The position numbers and the translations under genes were made by a program. A DNA stretch of 34,540 nt from a virus. Location of the stretch: positions 1 to 34,540 of the IMG/VR virus record IMGVR_UViG_3300049733_000321, one strand, 5' to 3'. The notes under the pieces were generated by a model, which saw only the letters and a program-made list of their open reading frames with translations, made no database searches and was not told where the DNA came from. Shown here piece after piece: positions 1 to 7,898 of this stretch (positions within the stretch are counted from its first letter, which is position 1; each line of letters starts with the position of its first letter).

Positions 1-110
1 CCGGACGGCACCGACACGATGTCGCCGGGCAGAAGCACGCAATGCTCCGGCGCCGCGATCCAGTCATGCACCCGCCGCTTTTCCTGGTACTCGAAGAACT
101 TTTCGGTGAC
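1..110. repeat. Terminal direct repeat, left copy (circular overlap)
   Basis: These 110 bases are identical to the last 110 bases of the window. Both copies lie inside the tail-hub gene, and joining them gives one uninterrupted frame. This is what a circular or circularly permuted molecule looks like after assembly; it is not a physical chromosome end. Confidence 0.95.
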
Positions 111-2342
111 GATGCGCTGCGCCTCGGCGTCCGCCATCAGGATCGGCGTGGAAAACCTGGGCGTGGTGATGGAGTTGAGCACGCCGGTGGTCATCGAGAA
201 CGAAGCCGGCCGGGATTTATAGCCGCCTTCCTTCGACTGGTATTCCATTTCGAGCGCGGACGGGGTGCGAATGTCGCCCTCGTCCAGCGAGTTCACCGGC
301 TGCGGCCTCTCGACGATGTCAGCGGATGTCATCGCGGCATCGACCGTGAGCGCGTCGCCCTGTCCGGCCTTCTTGAAATAAAACCCGCTTCCCGTGTCGC
401 ACCAGGAAAACCCATAGATGTCGGCGATCGAGCGGACGACGGTCTGGATGGTGGTGTCGGCGGCGATGACAAAGCCGTAGGAGGTCAAGCCGGTGAAGCC
501 GGAAAAAGTGAGGTCGGCGGAACCGAAGCCGGCCAGCGACATCGCGTCGGTGACGATGTCCTGAAGGTCGATCAGGCCGGGAACGGCCGTGGCCGCCTGG
601 TGGACGGCCCAGTAGCCGTTCGAGTCGTCCGGGTAAATGTCTTCCATCCAGATGTTGTGGGTCTGGTCGTAGAGCCCATAGGCCGGGTCGTTGTAGGAAT
701 AATCGGCGAAGCGGACCAACGTGAAGGTGTTGAGGTTGAGCGCCCACACCTCGTTGTTGAGGTGGTCGTAGAACAGCACGCTGCCCTGCGCCGGGTAAAG
801 CCGGTTGGAGCAGTACCAGCCGTTATCCATCAACAGATCGAAGGCGACGGCGGTTTCAATCTCGCGGATCAGCACGCCGGCGGTATTGACGACGTGGATG
901 GAATAGTTGGTGCCGTCGCGCACCGGCACCGCCAGGTAGCCGGTCGATGCGGAATAAGCGACGCCGCGCGCGTAGCCGGCCGGCACCGTGTAGACAAGGC
1001 GCGGGGTTACCGTGACGCCGTTATAGATCAACTCCACGATGCGATTGTTCTGGAGTTCGGACTTGGAATATTCCCACTCGACGACGAAGAACGAGGTCGT
1101 CCCGGATCCCGCCTGCCCTGGACAGGCATAGGACGCATAGTCGTAGGCGGTCGGGATGTCGATCAGCGTCAGCGAACCGGCGGCGGTGTTGAACACGGCC
1201 AGGCAGGAATTGGCGTCGTCGGTCGGCGAGACGTGCGTGGTGAGATAGGTGCCCAGCGCCAGCCATGTTCCCGGCAAGGCATTCGACGCATTGATGGCGC
1301 AGGTGAAAGTGACGGCCTCGTCTGGCTTGGAACCGGATGGCACCTCGACGACAAGCGCGTGCCCGCTGGTCATGTCGACCACGCCGATTTCGTAAGGCGC
1401 GTCGATCTCCTGGCTGACGGCGAGCATGTACTGCGTGCCGGGCAGGATGAGGAAATTGATCGGGTCGGGGATCGACACGGACGGCCAGGCGAACCGGCTG
1501 ATCTCGGTGAGCGATTCGATCGACAGCACGTGCATCATGTCCATGCCGTGCGAGGAATGGACCGCGTAGACGAACTGGTAGATCAGCCCCTGCGCCAGGT
1601 CGTAGGTGCCGTACTGCGGCCACCAGACCGAATTGTTGTAATCGCCGGTGATGGTCTCCACCGAATCCGGCGTGGTGTCGGGCGCATTGGAAATGACGGC
1701 GGACACGCTCGGCGGGCTGTCGGCCGGGAAGCCGTCAAGGAACAGCATGACGAAGTTTTTATAGGCGCCGGCATTGTCGCCGATGATTTCGGTGAGGATT
1801 TCGTCCTGGCTGTCGTGCTGGCCGCCGTAGAACCGGAAGGTTGTCTGCGCCCCGACATTGTTCTCGGCGTCAAAGACGACCGTGCCGTCGACCTCCAGCC
1901 GGATCAGGTCGTAGCCGCGTTCGAAGTAATCGTAGGCAAGCACGTAGCCGGCGATGGTGACGGTCTGGGTGGAAACCGTCTCAGTGACGTTGCGGGTGTA
2001 GACCGGCAGCAGCGGCCCCTCGATGTAGGATCCGCCGGTGCCAAAGGTGTTGCCGCCGCGCGTGATGTTCTGTGCCCAGATGCCGCCCTGGTACTCGGTG
2101 ATGTCCTGCCAGGAATAGCTCTCGGTGGTGGTGACGGTCTCGATCTGTTCGACCCCGCCGATGAAATAGTTGCCGTCGACGCGGCCGGTTCCGATGACCG
2201 CCGGCAATGGCTTGCCCAGCGCCTGGCCGGCGGCGGAAAGGTCGGTCCTGGAAACCAGCGTCGCCGGCCGCACGGTGACTTCCTCGCCGCCGAACCGGGC
2301 GACATCGAAGTCCGGGTCGAAGCCGAGCCAGGTCTGCGCCAT
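1..2342 (-). CDS. Tail hub/tip protein (GTA gp15-like), N-terminal 780 residues; continues at 34430
   Basis: The ATG at 2342-2340 shares one base with the stop of the DUF2163 gene (TGATG), and the frame is open to base 1. Through the circular junction it continues to a TGA at 33221, giving 1,183 residues. The N-terminus (about 1-235) resembles the start of gp15-like hubs of gene transfer agents and related siphophages. Residues about 240-565 form a Gly/Ala/Tyr-rich series of short beta-strand-like repeats that looks like a beta-propeller insertion. From about 575 on (LIDLQDIVTDAM...) it returns to hub-like sequence with the tail-protein pattern expected of baseplate/tip proteins. The hub closes the distal tail and contacts the fibre. 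No NlpC/P60 peptidase gene lies between DUF2163 and this gene, unlike the GTA order. Family call is from pattern recognition; the propeller is inference. Confidence 0.85.
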   Translation of the reverse strand, partial: MAQTWLGFDPDFDVARFGGEEVTVRPATLVSRTDLSAAGQALGKPLPAVIGTGRVDGNYFIGGVEQIETVTTTESYSWQDITEYQGGIWAQNITRGGNTFGTGGSYIEGPLLPVYTRNVTETVSTQTVTIAGYVLAYDYFERGYDLIRLEVDGTVVFDAENNVGAQTTFRFYGGQHDSQDEILTEIIGDNAGAYKNFVMLFLDGFPADSPPSVSAVISNAPDTTPDSVETITGDYNNSVWWPQYGTYDLAQGLIYQFVYAVHSSHGMDMMHVLSIESLTEISRFAWPSVSIPDPINFLILPGTQYMLAVSQEIDAPYEIGVVDMTSGHALVVEVPSGSKPDEAVTFTCAINASNALPGTWLALGTYLTTHVSPTDDANSCLAVFNTAAGSLTLIDIPTAYDYASYACPGQAGSGTTSFFVVEWEYSKSELQNNRIVELIYNGVTVTPRLVYTVPAGYARGVAYSASTGYLAVPVRDGTNYSIHVVNTAGVLIREIETAVAFDLLMDNGWYCSNRLYPAQGSVLFYDHLNNEVWALNLNTFTLVRFADYSYNDPAYGLYDQTHNIWMEDIYPDDSNGYWAVHQAATAVPGLIDLQDIVTDAMSLAGFGSADLTFSGFTGLTSYGFVIAADTTIQTVVRSIADIYGFSWCDTGSGFYFKKAGQGDALTVDAAMTSADIVERPQPVNSLDEGDIRTPSALEMEYQSKEGGYKSRPASFSMTTGVLNSITTPRFSTPILMADAEAQRIVTEKFFEYQEKRRVHDWIAAPEHCVLLPGDIVSVPS

Positions 2343-3157
2343 CAGTTCGCCACGAAATCAAAGCCGGGGAAGCGGTCGATGTTGTCGTAGAAAATACAGT
2401 CCTCGCGGTTCTGCCGGCAGCCGGACAGGATGTCGAAGCCATCGCCCACGGAAATGTCGAACGGCAGGTCGGTGACCAGTTCGGTGAGGCCGGTCCCAGA
2501 TGTCCACTGCCGCACCCACTCGGAGGTTCCGGCATTGTCGCCCGAGGTGAAGGTGACCTTTCCGAGCGAGAAGTTGAGCGCGCCGGGGCTGGTGATGGTG
2601 GCGGTGAATTTCCGGCGGCTGGTGACCGAGGTGACCGTGCCGGCGCGGGTGTATGTCGCCTCGGTGACGCCGCACTTTTGGCCGCAGAAACGGAACGAGC
2701 ACTTTGGCTGCACCGACAACAGCACCACGTCCTTCAGCGCGTCGGCGAGCGTGGCGATCTCCATGCGGCCGGAAAGCCGGTCGGTGAAGGAGACCTGGCC
2801 GACGAAGCCCTGTATCAGGATCTCGCGCGCGACCGGCGTGGCGGTGTGCGCCAGCCACACCACGATGGTGGCGCCGCGCCAGGCGCCGCGCCGCACGTCC
2901 TCGGCGAAGATCTCGCCCTCGTCGGAAAACGGCAGCGTGAAATCAAGCGTCGCCGCCTCGCCGCCGTTCTTGAAGGTGACGCGGCTCAAGGTGAAGCCGG
3001 GCGTTTTCAGGAAGGTATCGCCGCCAACCGTCCGGTCGACATCGTGGCTGGTGAGCCGCACGGTCTGCCCGGTGCGGTTTTCCAGCTCGGCGAGAAAACA
3101 GCGAGTGATTTCGGCACTGGCCAGTTCGTCGACCAGCGTGGAATTCCATGCCCTCAT
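2342..3157 (-). CDS. DUF2163/phage_BR0599 distal tail protein (GTA gp13-like)
   Basis: The 271-residue protein has the DUF2163 pattern in its first half (MRAWNSTLVDELASAEI, FTLSRVTFKNGGEAATLDF). Its C-terminal BR0599-type half has conserved cysteines (CSFRFCGQKCG near 155-165; GCRQNREDC near 250) and ends in a FPGFDF-type motif. In GTA-like tails this protein follows DUF2460 and forms the distal tail/hub adaptor, with cysteines proposed to bind a metal cluster. The start is fixed by an ATGA overlap with the DUF2460 stop (3154-3157), although the frame is open further upstream. The stop overlaps the hub ATG by one base. Family membership is recognised from motifs; metal binding is inferred. 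Confidence 0.88.
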   Translation of the reverse strand: MRAWNSTLVDELASAEITRCFLAELENRTGQTVRLTSHDVDRTVGGDTFLKTPGFTLSRVTFKNGGEAATLDFTLPFSDEGEIFAEDVRRGAWRGATIVVWLAHTATPVAREILIQGFVGQVSFTDRLSGRMEIATLADALKDVVLLSVQPKCSFRFCGQKCGVTEATYTRAGTVTSVTSRRKFTATITSPGALNFSLGKVTFTSGDNAGTSEWVRQWTSGTGLTELVTDLPFDISVGDGFDILSGCRQNREDCIFYDNIDRFPGFDFVAN

Positions 3158-3762
3158 GGGACGACCTCGATCGCCGTGAGGTCTTCCACCGAAATGATGT
3201 CCATCTGCGACTGGTAATTGACGATGGCGTTGTAGCGGTCGCCCTCGAACCGAACCGGCACGTAAAATTCGAAGGTTGCCGTGACGATGGCGCCGACGCC
3301 AGGCGCCGAGACGAAGGTGATGAGCCCGCTCGAGCTCACCGTGTAATGGGTGGTGATCGTCTGCGGCGCGCCGTTCAGGAACACCGACAGCGTGCCGGCC
3401 TTGATATGCCGGATCGTTCGCACGTAGGGATTGGACCCGGCACTGTAGGTCTTGATCACCTGGAAGGCCGTCGCGGAGGCGTCGCCCACGCCGATCGGCT
3501 CGGAAGCGGCGGAATAGTCGGCATGGTCCTTCAAAAGCCACGCCTTGAAGTCGCCGCGCCGGTCCAGGAAGAAATCCCTCAGCGATGCCTCGATGGCGCG
3601 CGAGGTGTTGGTGTAGTTCCAGGTGTAGATGTGGATGGCGACATCGCGGTTTTGCAGCCGCCGCTCCTGGCCGTTGACCATCACCAGCTTGTCGGTGGAA
3701 AAGGTCGGCCCGCCCTTGAAGCCGAGGCTCACCCGCTCGTCAAGGACGACGTTATCGACCAT
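3154..3762 (-). CDS. DUF2460 tail protein (GTA gp12-like distal tail)
   Basis: The 202-residue protein matches DUF2460. The N-terminus has a short beta-region (VSLGFKGGPTFSTDKLVMVNGQERR), followed by AIHIYTWNY, the helix EASLRDFFLDRRGDFKAWLLKD, and a C-terminal FYVPVRFEGDRYN motif that is typical of the family. In GTA and related phages it forms the distal tail ring between tail tube and hub. It overlaps the tape-measure gene end by 11 bases and the DUF2163 start by four, so translation is likely coupled along the tail operon. Length is normal for the family. Confidence 0.9.
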   Translation of the reverse strand: MVDNVVLDERVSLGFKGGPTFSTDKLVMVNGQERRLQNRDVAIHIYTWNYTNTSRAIEASLRDFFLDRRGDFKAWLLKDHADYSAASEPIGVGDASATAFQVIKTYSAGSNPYVRTIRHIKAGTLSVFLNGAPQTITTHYTVSSSGLITFVSAPGVGAIVTATFEFYVPVRFEGDRYNAIVNYQSQMDIISVEDLTAIEVVP

Positions 3763-5473
3763 AGAACGACCTCAGCGCAGCGTTCGCTCCCGCCGAGGCC
3801 GCCTGCTTGATCTCGGCGGCCGATTGCGCGGATAGCCGCGTGCCTTCCAATACCGGCTTGACCACGACGGAGACGTTGACGGTGCCGGCCTCGCCGGCCG
3901 ATGGCGCGATCGGCTGGTCGGTGGCCGCGGTGGCCAGGTTTCCCGGCAGGAGGTTCGCCATCGACATGCCGGGCAGCATTTCCGGCGGACTCATGTTGCG
4001 GAAGGTGAGCCGCCGGCCTTCCCAGCTATCCTGGCTAAAACCCTGGAAGCGGAAGGAGGACGCCAGCGCCACCACGCCGGCGCCAAGCGTGTCGACGGCC
4101 TGTTGCAGGTTCTGGAAATTGTAGGAGACGGTGCCGCCGAGCCGGTCGAAATAGCCGGCGGTGTTGGAGTCCAGCCGGTCAATGCGGTGGTACACGTCGC
4201 GGGTGGCGCCGGTTTCCTCGTCGATGGCGTCCACGATCTCGTCTTCTTCGCCGTAGCGTGTGACGGTGGGCAGCGTGCGGGGGGTAAGGCCGGCGGCCTC
4301 CATCGAGGCGATTTCGGACGCGCGGAAGGCCTGCGCGAGGTCGGCCCGCACCGCCTTGGCGGCCGATGAGGTCACCCGGTAGAACTGCACCAACTCGGCC
4401 TCGAGGACGCCGATATTGTCGAGCGCCGCGCCGATGTCGAAGTTCACTTCAACACCCTCCTCGGCGAGAGCGAACAGCTCATTCAGCTTCCCGTACGCCG
4501 CCAGCAAGTCGGTCTGGATATCGGCGAACGAGCGCGCCGCCACCTCGGTGGCGCCAGCCGCCTTGGCGATGGTGTCCTTGAGCTTGCGTTCCTCTTCCGT
4601 CAGCTCGGGAAACAGGTTGAGCAGCGTCTTCCACGACGGGTTGTTGGCGAAGGCGGTAATCTTGTTCGAGGCCTCGGCCACCTGCCCGGTGAGGTGCGCC
4701 ACGCCGGTCGCGGTGCGCAGCAGGATCGGTCCCATGTTGACCAGTGCCGTGTTCCACTGGGTATTAATGATCTGGGTTTGGCGCGTAAGCTCGTCGTCGA
4801 GTTCGCCGGCCTTCTTGATGGCGCTTTCGGAAATGACGATGCCGAGCCGCCGTGCCGTGGCCACCATCTTGTCGAGCGATTCGCGGCCGCCATCGAGCAC
4901 GCGCACCATGTCGGCGCCGCCGCGGCCGAACACGGTGGTGGCCAATGCCGCCTTTTCGGTGGCGTCGGTCATCCGGCTCATCGCATCGGCGACCAGCTTG
5001 AGCCGCTCCTCCTGGTCCTGCGCGGTGAGCACGGCTCGCAACAGTTCGGGGTTCAGCTTCGAAAGCCCGGCATAGAGCGCGCCAGCGCCTTGCTGGGCGA
5101 GCCCCATGTTCTTGGCGAAGATGGCCAACGAGGTGTTGAGCGTCTCGGTCTCCACGTCGGCCTCGGCGGCGCCGAACGCGATGGCCTGAAAGAACTCGGT
5201 GCCGAGCCCGGATGCCTTGGCGCGGTTGCCGATGTCCTCCAGTTCGCCCATTGCCGTGGCGATCTGCTTTATGGTGTTGGTGAGCGCGCCGACGCCGATG
5301 CCGGCGACGATCCCACCGGCGAAGCCGCGCATGGCGTTACCGATGCCGACCATCGCCTTGGACATCCGCGCGGATTGCCGCTCGACCGTTGTTGCGGCCT
5401 TCTTGAACCCATCGGTGAACTGATGGGTGTTGGTGCTGAGTTCGATTGCGATACTACCGACGGTCGCGACCAT
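3752..5473 (-). CDS. Tape measure protein
   Basis: At 573 residues this is the longest helical protein in the tail cluster, with the expected position between tail-assembly chaperone and distal tail genes. Residues 1-40 (STNTHQFTDGFKKAATTVERQSARMSKAM) are the usual TMP start. A hydrophobic Gly/Ala stretch follows at about 42-65 (GIGNAMRGFAGGIVAGIGVGALT), then long coiled-coil and amphipathic helices (about 75-350) and a disordered C-terminal part. TMP length sets tail length; at about 0.15 nm per residue this predicts a tail of roughly 85 nm, which is inference. The ATG at 5473 shares one base with the TAA of the frameshifted chaperone (TAATG). No lysozyme or peptidase domain is visible. Confidence 0.92.
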   Translation of the reverse strand: MVATVGSIAIELSTNTHQFTDGFKKAATTVERQSARMSKAMVGIGNAMRGFAGGIVAGIGVGALTNTIKQIATAMGELEDIGNRAKASGLGTEFFQAIAFGAAEADVETETLNTSLAIFAKNMGLAQQGAGALYAGLSKLNPELLRAVLTAQDQEERLKLVADAMSRMTDATEKAALATTVFGRGGADMVRVLDGGRESLDKMVATARRLGIVISESAIKKAGELDDELTRQTQIINTQWNTALVNMGPILLRTATGVAHLTGQVAEASNKITAFANNPSWKTLLNLFPELTEEERKLKDTIAKAAGATEVAARSFADIQTDLLAAYGKLNELFALAEEGVEVNFDIGAALDNIGVLEAELVQFYRVTSSAAKAVRADLAQAFRASEIASMEAAGLTPRTLPTVTRYGEEDEIVDAIDEETGATRDVYHRIDRLDSNTAGYFDRLGGTVSYNFQNLQQAVDTLGAGVVALASSFRFQGFSQDSWEGRRLTFRNMSPPEMLPGMSMANLLPGNLATAATDQPIAPSAGEAGTVNVSVVVKPVLEGTRLSAQSAAEIKQAASAGANAALRSFYGR

Positions 5474-6122
5474 TACCGCATGACCTTCGAAATCAGCCGC
5501 ATCATTTTGTATTGTTCATCGATGGTCTGCCGCTTTCGAACCGGTGCGGCGCGGCGGAAGATCGCTTCCTCGGTTTTGGGAAAATGCTTGTGTGGCACCC
5601 GCTGGAAATACGCAGTGCGCCAGGCCAGCCGGCTGTTGTTTTCGTCCATGGCTTGCACGGCCTGCTGAATGGAATGCCATGTCATTGTCCAAAAGACCGG
5701 CTCGGAAATCCCGGCACGGAAGGCAAGGTGCCGAAAATAATCGGTCAGGCTTCCGTGCCCTTCGAAGGGTTTTTGCGTCTGGCCATCTCCTGCTCGTTCC
5801 TGGCTATCAGTGCTTCGGCGGTGATGCCCTCACGGAACAGGGTAAAGCTATCCAGGCACTTCTTGGCGATCGGCGCGATTGGCCCGTTTTCCAATGCGCC
5901 ATTAGCCGGAACAATCTCCCCATCCTTGCGCAGCGCCACGTCAAGGAAAGCTTGCAGGTATGTGCTGTTCATTATCGACAGACCGAAATTCACCTTGCCA
6001 GCGAATTCAAATTCCCCGAACCGGCTTTCGAGAATGGCCTGACCGCGCATGTCGAGCCGGATGGTATAGCCCTCGCCGAACTCCGGCGCGTCGACCTCGG
6101 CGATGTATTTGTTGGCGGTCAT
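5473..6122 (-). CDS. Tail assembly chaperone, -1 frameshift fusion (gpG-T type)
   Basis: A -1 ribosomal slip at AAACCCT (5766-5772) would join the first 118 residues of the upstream chaperone to an open downstream frame, giving a 216-residue protein. The downstream frame is open from 5829 to 5473. It has GISEPVFWTMTW at about 138-149, like the FW-[ML]-T signature of GTA/lambda-type chaperone C-terminal domains. That signature begins upstream of the only ATG of the downstream frame (5685), so an independent 70-residue gene would lack part of the domain. Chaperones of this type recruit the tape measure protein and tail-tube subunits during assembly. The stop overlaps the tape-measure start by one base. 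The slippage itself is inferred from sequence and family precedent. Confidence 0.8.
5745..6122 (-). CDS. Tail assembly chaperone, unshifted product (gpG type)
   Basis: The 125-residue protein starts at an ATG overlapping the tail-tube stop by four bases (ATGA, 6119-6122), although the frame is open further upstream. It has an N-terminal beta-rich part (IRLDMRGQAILESRFGEFEF) and a C-terminal charged helix (ITAEALIARNEQEMARRKN) that ends just after the slippery site. Its position between tail tube and tape measure is diagnostic. It would be the major translation product, with the 216-residue fusion as the minor one. Assignment to the GTA-like chaperone group rests on context plus the downstream FW motif. 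Confidence 0.85.
   Translation of the reverse strand: MTANKYIAEVDAPEFGEGYTIRLDMRGQAILESRFGEFEFAGKVNFGLSIMNSTYLQAFLDVALRKDGEIVPANGALENGPIAPIAKKCLDSFTLFREGITAEALIARNEQEMARRKNPSKGTEA
5766..5772 (-). promoter_or_regulatory. Programmed -1 frameshift slippery heptamer
   Basis: The mRNA reads A AAC CCT in the zero frame (Asn-Pro), a perfect X XXY YYZ heptamer (AAACCCT). Slipping one base back re-pairs as AAA CCC and enters the open frame of the chaperone T-domain. The zero-frame stop TGA is seven codons later (5745-5747). A stimulatory structure was not resolved by eye. Confidence 0.75.
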
Positions 6123-6586
6123 GCGGCCGGACCCCAGGTCGGCGAGGACGACATGGAAATGGTGCCGCTGCCGGTCACCATGCCCTCGGCCACCGAAACC
6201 GAATGCGCGGTGACGACGCCCGAAAACGAACAAATGCCTTCGGCGGTCGGCGCTCCAACGCCGCCATTGTCGGCTCCCGTAAAGTCGAGCTGGTAGTTTC
6301 GCGGCTCGCCGGAATCGTAGGCCGCCAACATGCCGTCGGTATCGTCATGCGTGGGGTTATCGGGATCGAAATGATATTCCCAATCGACGCTTGCCGACTT
6401 GAAACCCTGCTTGTATTCGCGGTAGCCGCTGGTCGACAGCAGGTGAGTCGCGTCAACCTGGTCGGCCTCGGTGTTGAGGTTGACGCTGGTGACGTTGGCG
6501 ACCGAGTTGAAGACTTCCGTGGGCGTAGCACCGTCGCCCATTTTGAGCGTGGCGCCAATTCCGGTAAAACCAGTCGTAGCAGGCAT
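6119..6586 (-). CDS. Major tail tube protein
   Basis: The 155-residue protein has the tail-tube (lambda gpV-like) pattern. The start GFTGIGATLKMGDG is followed by the strand set VTSVNLNTEADQVDATHL and the SGYREYKQGFKSASVDWEYHFDP segment, with closing strands FSGVVTAHSVSVAEGMVTGSG. It would polymerise as hexameric rings around the tape measure. The start has a clear Shine-Dalgarno sequence (GGAG/AAGGA in GAGGAGTAAGGAAA before the ATG), stronger than most genes in this operon, as expected for an abundant protein. Its stop overlaps the chaperone start (ATGA). Confidence 0.9.
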   Translation of the reverse strand: MPATTGFTGIGATLKMGDGATPTEVFNSVANVTSVNLNTEADQVDATHLLSTSGYREYKQGFKSASVDWEYHFDPDNPTHDDTDGMLAAYDSGEPRNYQLDFTGADNGGVGAPTAEGICSFSGVVTAHSVSVAEGMVTGSGTISMSSSPTWGPAA

Positions 6587-6603
6587 TTTCCTTACTCCTC
6601 AGG

Positions 6604-7008
6604 TTATGCGCTGCTGCGCCAGCGCAAGGTAAAACTCATCACGCGGCGGTGCGTGGTGAGGTCGTCGGCGTAGTCGGTGAAGTCGACGCCATCCTTAGCG
6701 AAGGAAGCATGCACCGGCTGCGGATCGGTCGAGACGTAGAGAAGGTCGCGCAAATGGTCGCGCACCGCCTCGCCGAGGTCGATCGCCGCGCTGGCCTTGG
6801 CTGCGATGCAATGCACCTGCACCGTGGTCTCGGGATAGACCGAAGCGCCTTGCAAAAGCACTTCCTCGTCCTCGGCCGACATGGCGACGGCGATCGCCGG
6901 CAACGTGGTGGTGGGCGGCAGCGGGAACGGATAGACGCGATTGCTGACGATTGCCGTCACTGGCGACGGCACCATGAGCGCGCGAATGGCGAGGGAAACG
7001 CCACTCAC
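6604..7008 (-). CDS. DUF3168 tail completion/terminator protein
   Basis: The 134-residue protein matches DUF3168 (GTA gp8-like). It has an N-terminal helix (SLAIRALMVPSPVTAIVSNRVYP), a PAIAVAMSAEDEEVL strand, the VQVHCIAAKASAAIDLGEAVRDHL helix and a terminal RRVMSFTLRWR strand. Proteins of this family terminate the tail tube at the head-proximal end. It starts with GTG overlapping the previous stop by four bases (GTGA, 7005-7008). Length is normal. Confidence 0.88.
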   Translation of the reverse strand: MSGVSLAIRALMVPSPVTAIVSNRVYPFPLPPTTTLPAIAVAMSAEDEEVLLQGASVYPETTVQVHCIAAKASAAIDLGEAVRDHLRDLLYVSTDPQPVHASFAKDGVDFTDYADDLTTHRRVMSFTLRWRSSA

Positions 7009-7340
7009 TCGACCATCCTCGCCTCGACCATCAGGCCTTGCCGGCGTCCCAGCTCACGCGGGCGCCCGATGATCTCGTAGGTGTCGCCATCGTAAACGAT
7101 GCGGTGCTCGGCCTCGATGTCATCCCGCCAGCGGACAGTGAAGAAAAGCGCCATTTGCGCGTATTCCCTGCCTTGCGCCTCGGCCTCGAAGGAACGGTGG
7201 AATTCCATGCGCGCCCATACGGTGGCGTAGGTCGCCCAGACCAACACCTCCTCGTTGTAGTCGGGGTCATTGGTAACGGTGGCGGCTTGCAATTCGATGC
7301 GGCGGTCCAGTTCGCCGGCCGGGAAGGCGACGACGCTCAT
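7005..7340 (-). CDS. Head-tail adaptor/head closure protein (SPP1 gp16 family)
   Basis: The 111-residue all-beta protein begins PAGELDRRIELQAATVTNDP and continues VWATYATVWARMEF, AQMALFFTVRWRDDI and HRIVYDGDTYEIIGRPREL, the usual series of the SPP1 gp16/HK97 gp9 head-closure family. The tryptophan pair and the EIIG strand are characteristic. It seals the portal-connector stack and accepts the tail. It overlaps the neighbours by four bases on each side (ATGA at 7337-7340, GTGA at 7005-7008). Confidence 0.9.
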   Translation of the reverse strand: MSVVAFPAGELDRRIELQAATVTNDPDYNEEVLVWATYATVWARMEFHRSFEAEAQGREYAQMALFFTVRWRDDIEAEHRIVYDGDTYEIIGRPRELGRRQGLMVEARMVE

Positions 7341-7834
7341 TTGATTTTCTTGCGCCCCAGCTTGGCCGCGCGCTTTTCCATTTCCGGGCCGATACGCTCG
7401 CCGAACCGCTTCACCACTTCCTCGCGGGTGGTCATGTAGGCCGGTGTCAAAAACGGGTGCGGCCGGGCGCCGGGATGATAGCGGCCCTTGATCATGTGGC
7501 CCGAAGTGCCGAACTCGACCAGATGCGCATATTTCACCGGCCGCCGCTTGCCGAATTGCGTGTCGCGCTCGAAGCCGGCGTCCGGGCCGACCTGGTACAC
7601 TGGATTGATCTTGGAAGATTTCGCCTTGCGCTTGATAGTGAGCGATTTCGCCAGCGCGCCGGAAGAATCCTTGAGCGACAGTTTTGCGACATTCACCCGC
7701 GCCGCGCGCAAGGTCGGGCGCAAGGAAAACCGCGATGCGTAATTGACCGGCACTGTCACCTGCTTCGCCAGCTCGCGCAGGTTGGAGGCCGTCACCCGCA
7801 CGCCGCCGATCTTGATGTCAATCATGCCCGCCAT
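7337..7834 (-). CDS. HK97 gp10-like tail-joining protein
   Basis: The 165-residue protein has the HK97 gp10 pattern. An N-terminal beta-segment is followed by a basic region (SLTIKRKAKSSKINPVYQVG) and the family hallmark YAHLVEFGTSGHMIKGRYHPGARPHPFLTPA before a C-terminal basic helix. Such proteins sit at the head-tail junction. An alternative ATG three codons in (MIDIKIGG) is possible. The upstream SD AAGGAAGGG favours the first ATG. It is separated from the preceding LamG gene by a 64-base gap holding a hairpin. Confidence 0.9.
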   Translation of the reverse strand: MAGMIDIKIGGVRVTASNLRELAKQVTVPVNYASRFSLRPTLRAARVNVAKLSLKDSSGALAKSLTIKRKAKSSKINPVYQVGPDAGFERDTQFGKRRPVKYAHLVEFGTSGHMIKGRYHPGARPHPFLTPAYMTTREEVVKRFGERIGPEMEKRAAKLGRKKIK

Positions 7835-7852
7835 CAGGATAGCCCTTCCTTG

Positions 7853-7871
7853 CCACGGGGAAGGCCCGTGG
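7853..7871 (-). other. Intercistronic hairpin
   Basis: CCACGGG (7853-7859) and CCCGTGG (7865-7871) form a 7-bp stem with a 5-base loop in the only gap of this part of the operon. There is no T tract, so it is not a standard intrinsic terminator. It may protect or punctuate the mRNA ahead of the SD for the gp10-like gene. Confidence 0.45.
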
Positions 7872-7898
7872 GCGCGTTTCTCATGCTGGGTGGCATCC

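Noticed and set aside
42-2390. 782-codon plus-strand open frame
   Set aside because: It is antisense to the tail-hub gene. Its translation is Arg/Gly/Val/Asp-rich with no domain pattern, as expected opposite GC-rich codons. The minus-strand frame joins correctly through the circular junction.
5473-5685. Independent 70-residue gene starting at 5685
   Set aside because: The FW motif typical of the domain starts just upstream of this ATG in the same open frame, there is no clear SD, and the slippery heptamer offers a better explanation.
7853-7871. Hairpin as intrinsic terminator within the tail operon
   Set aside because: The stem is only 7 bp and no T tract follows on the transcribed strand.
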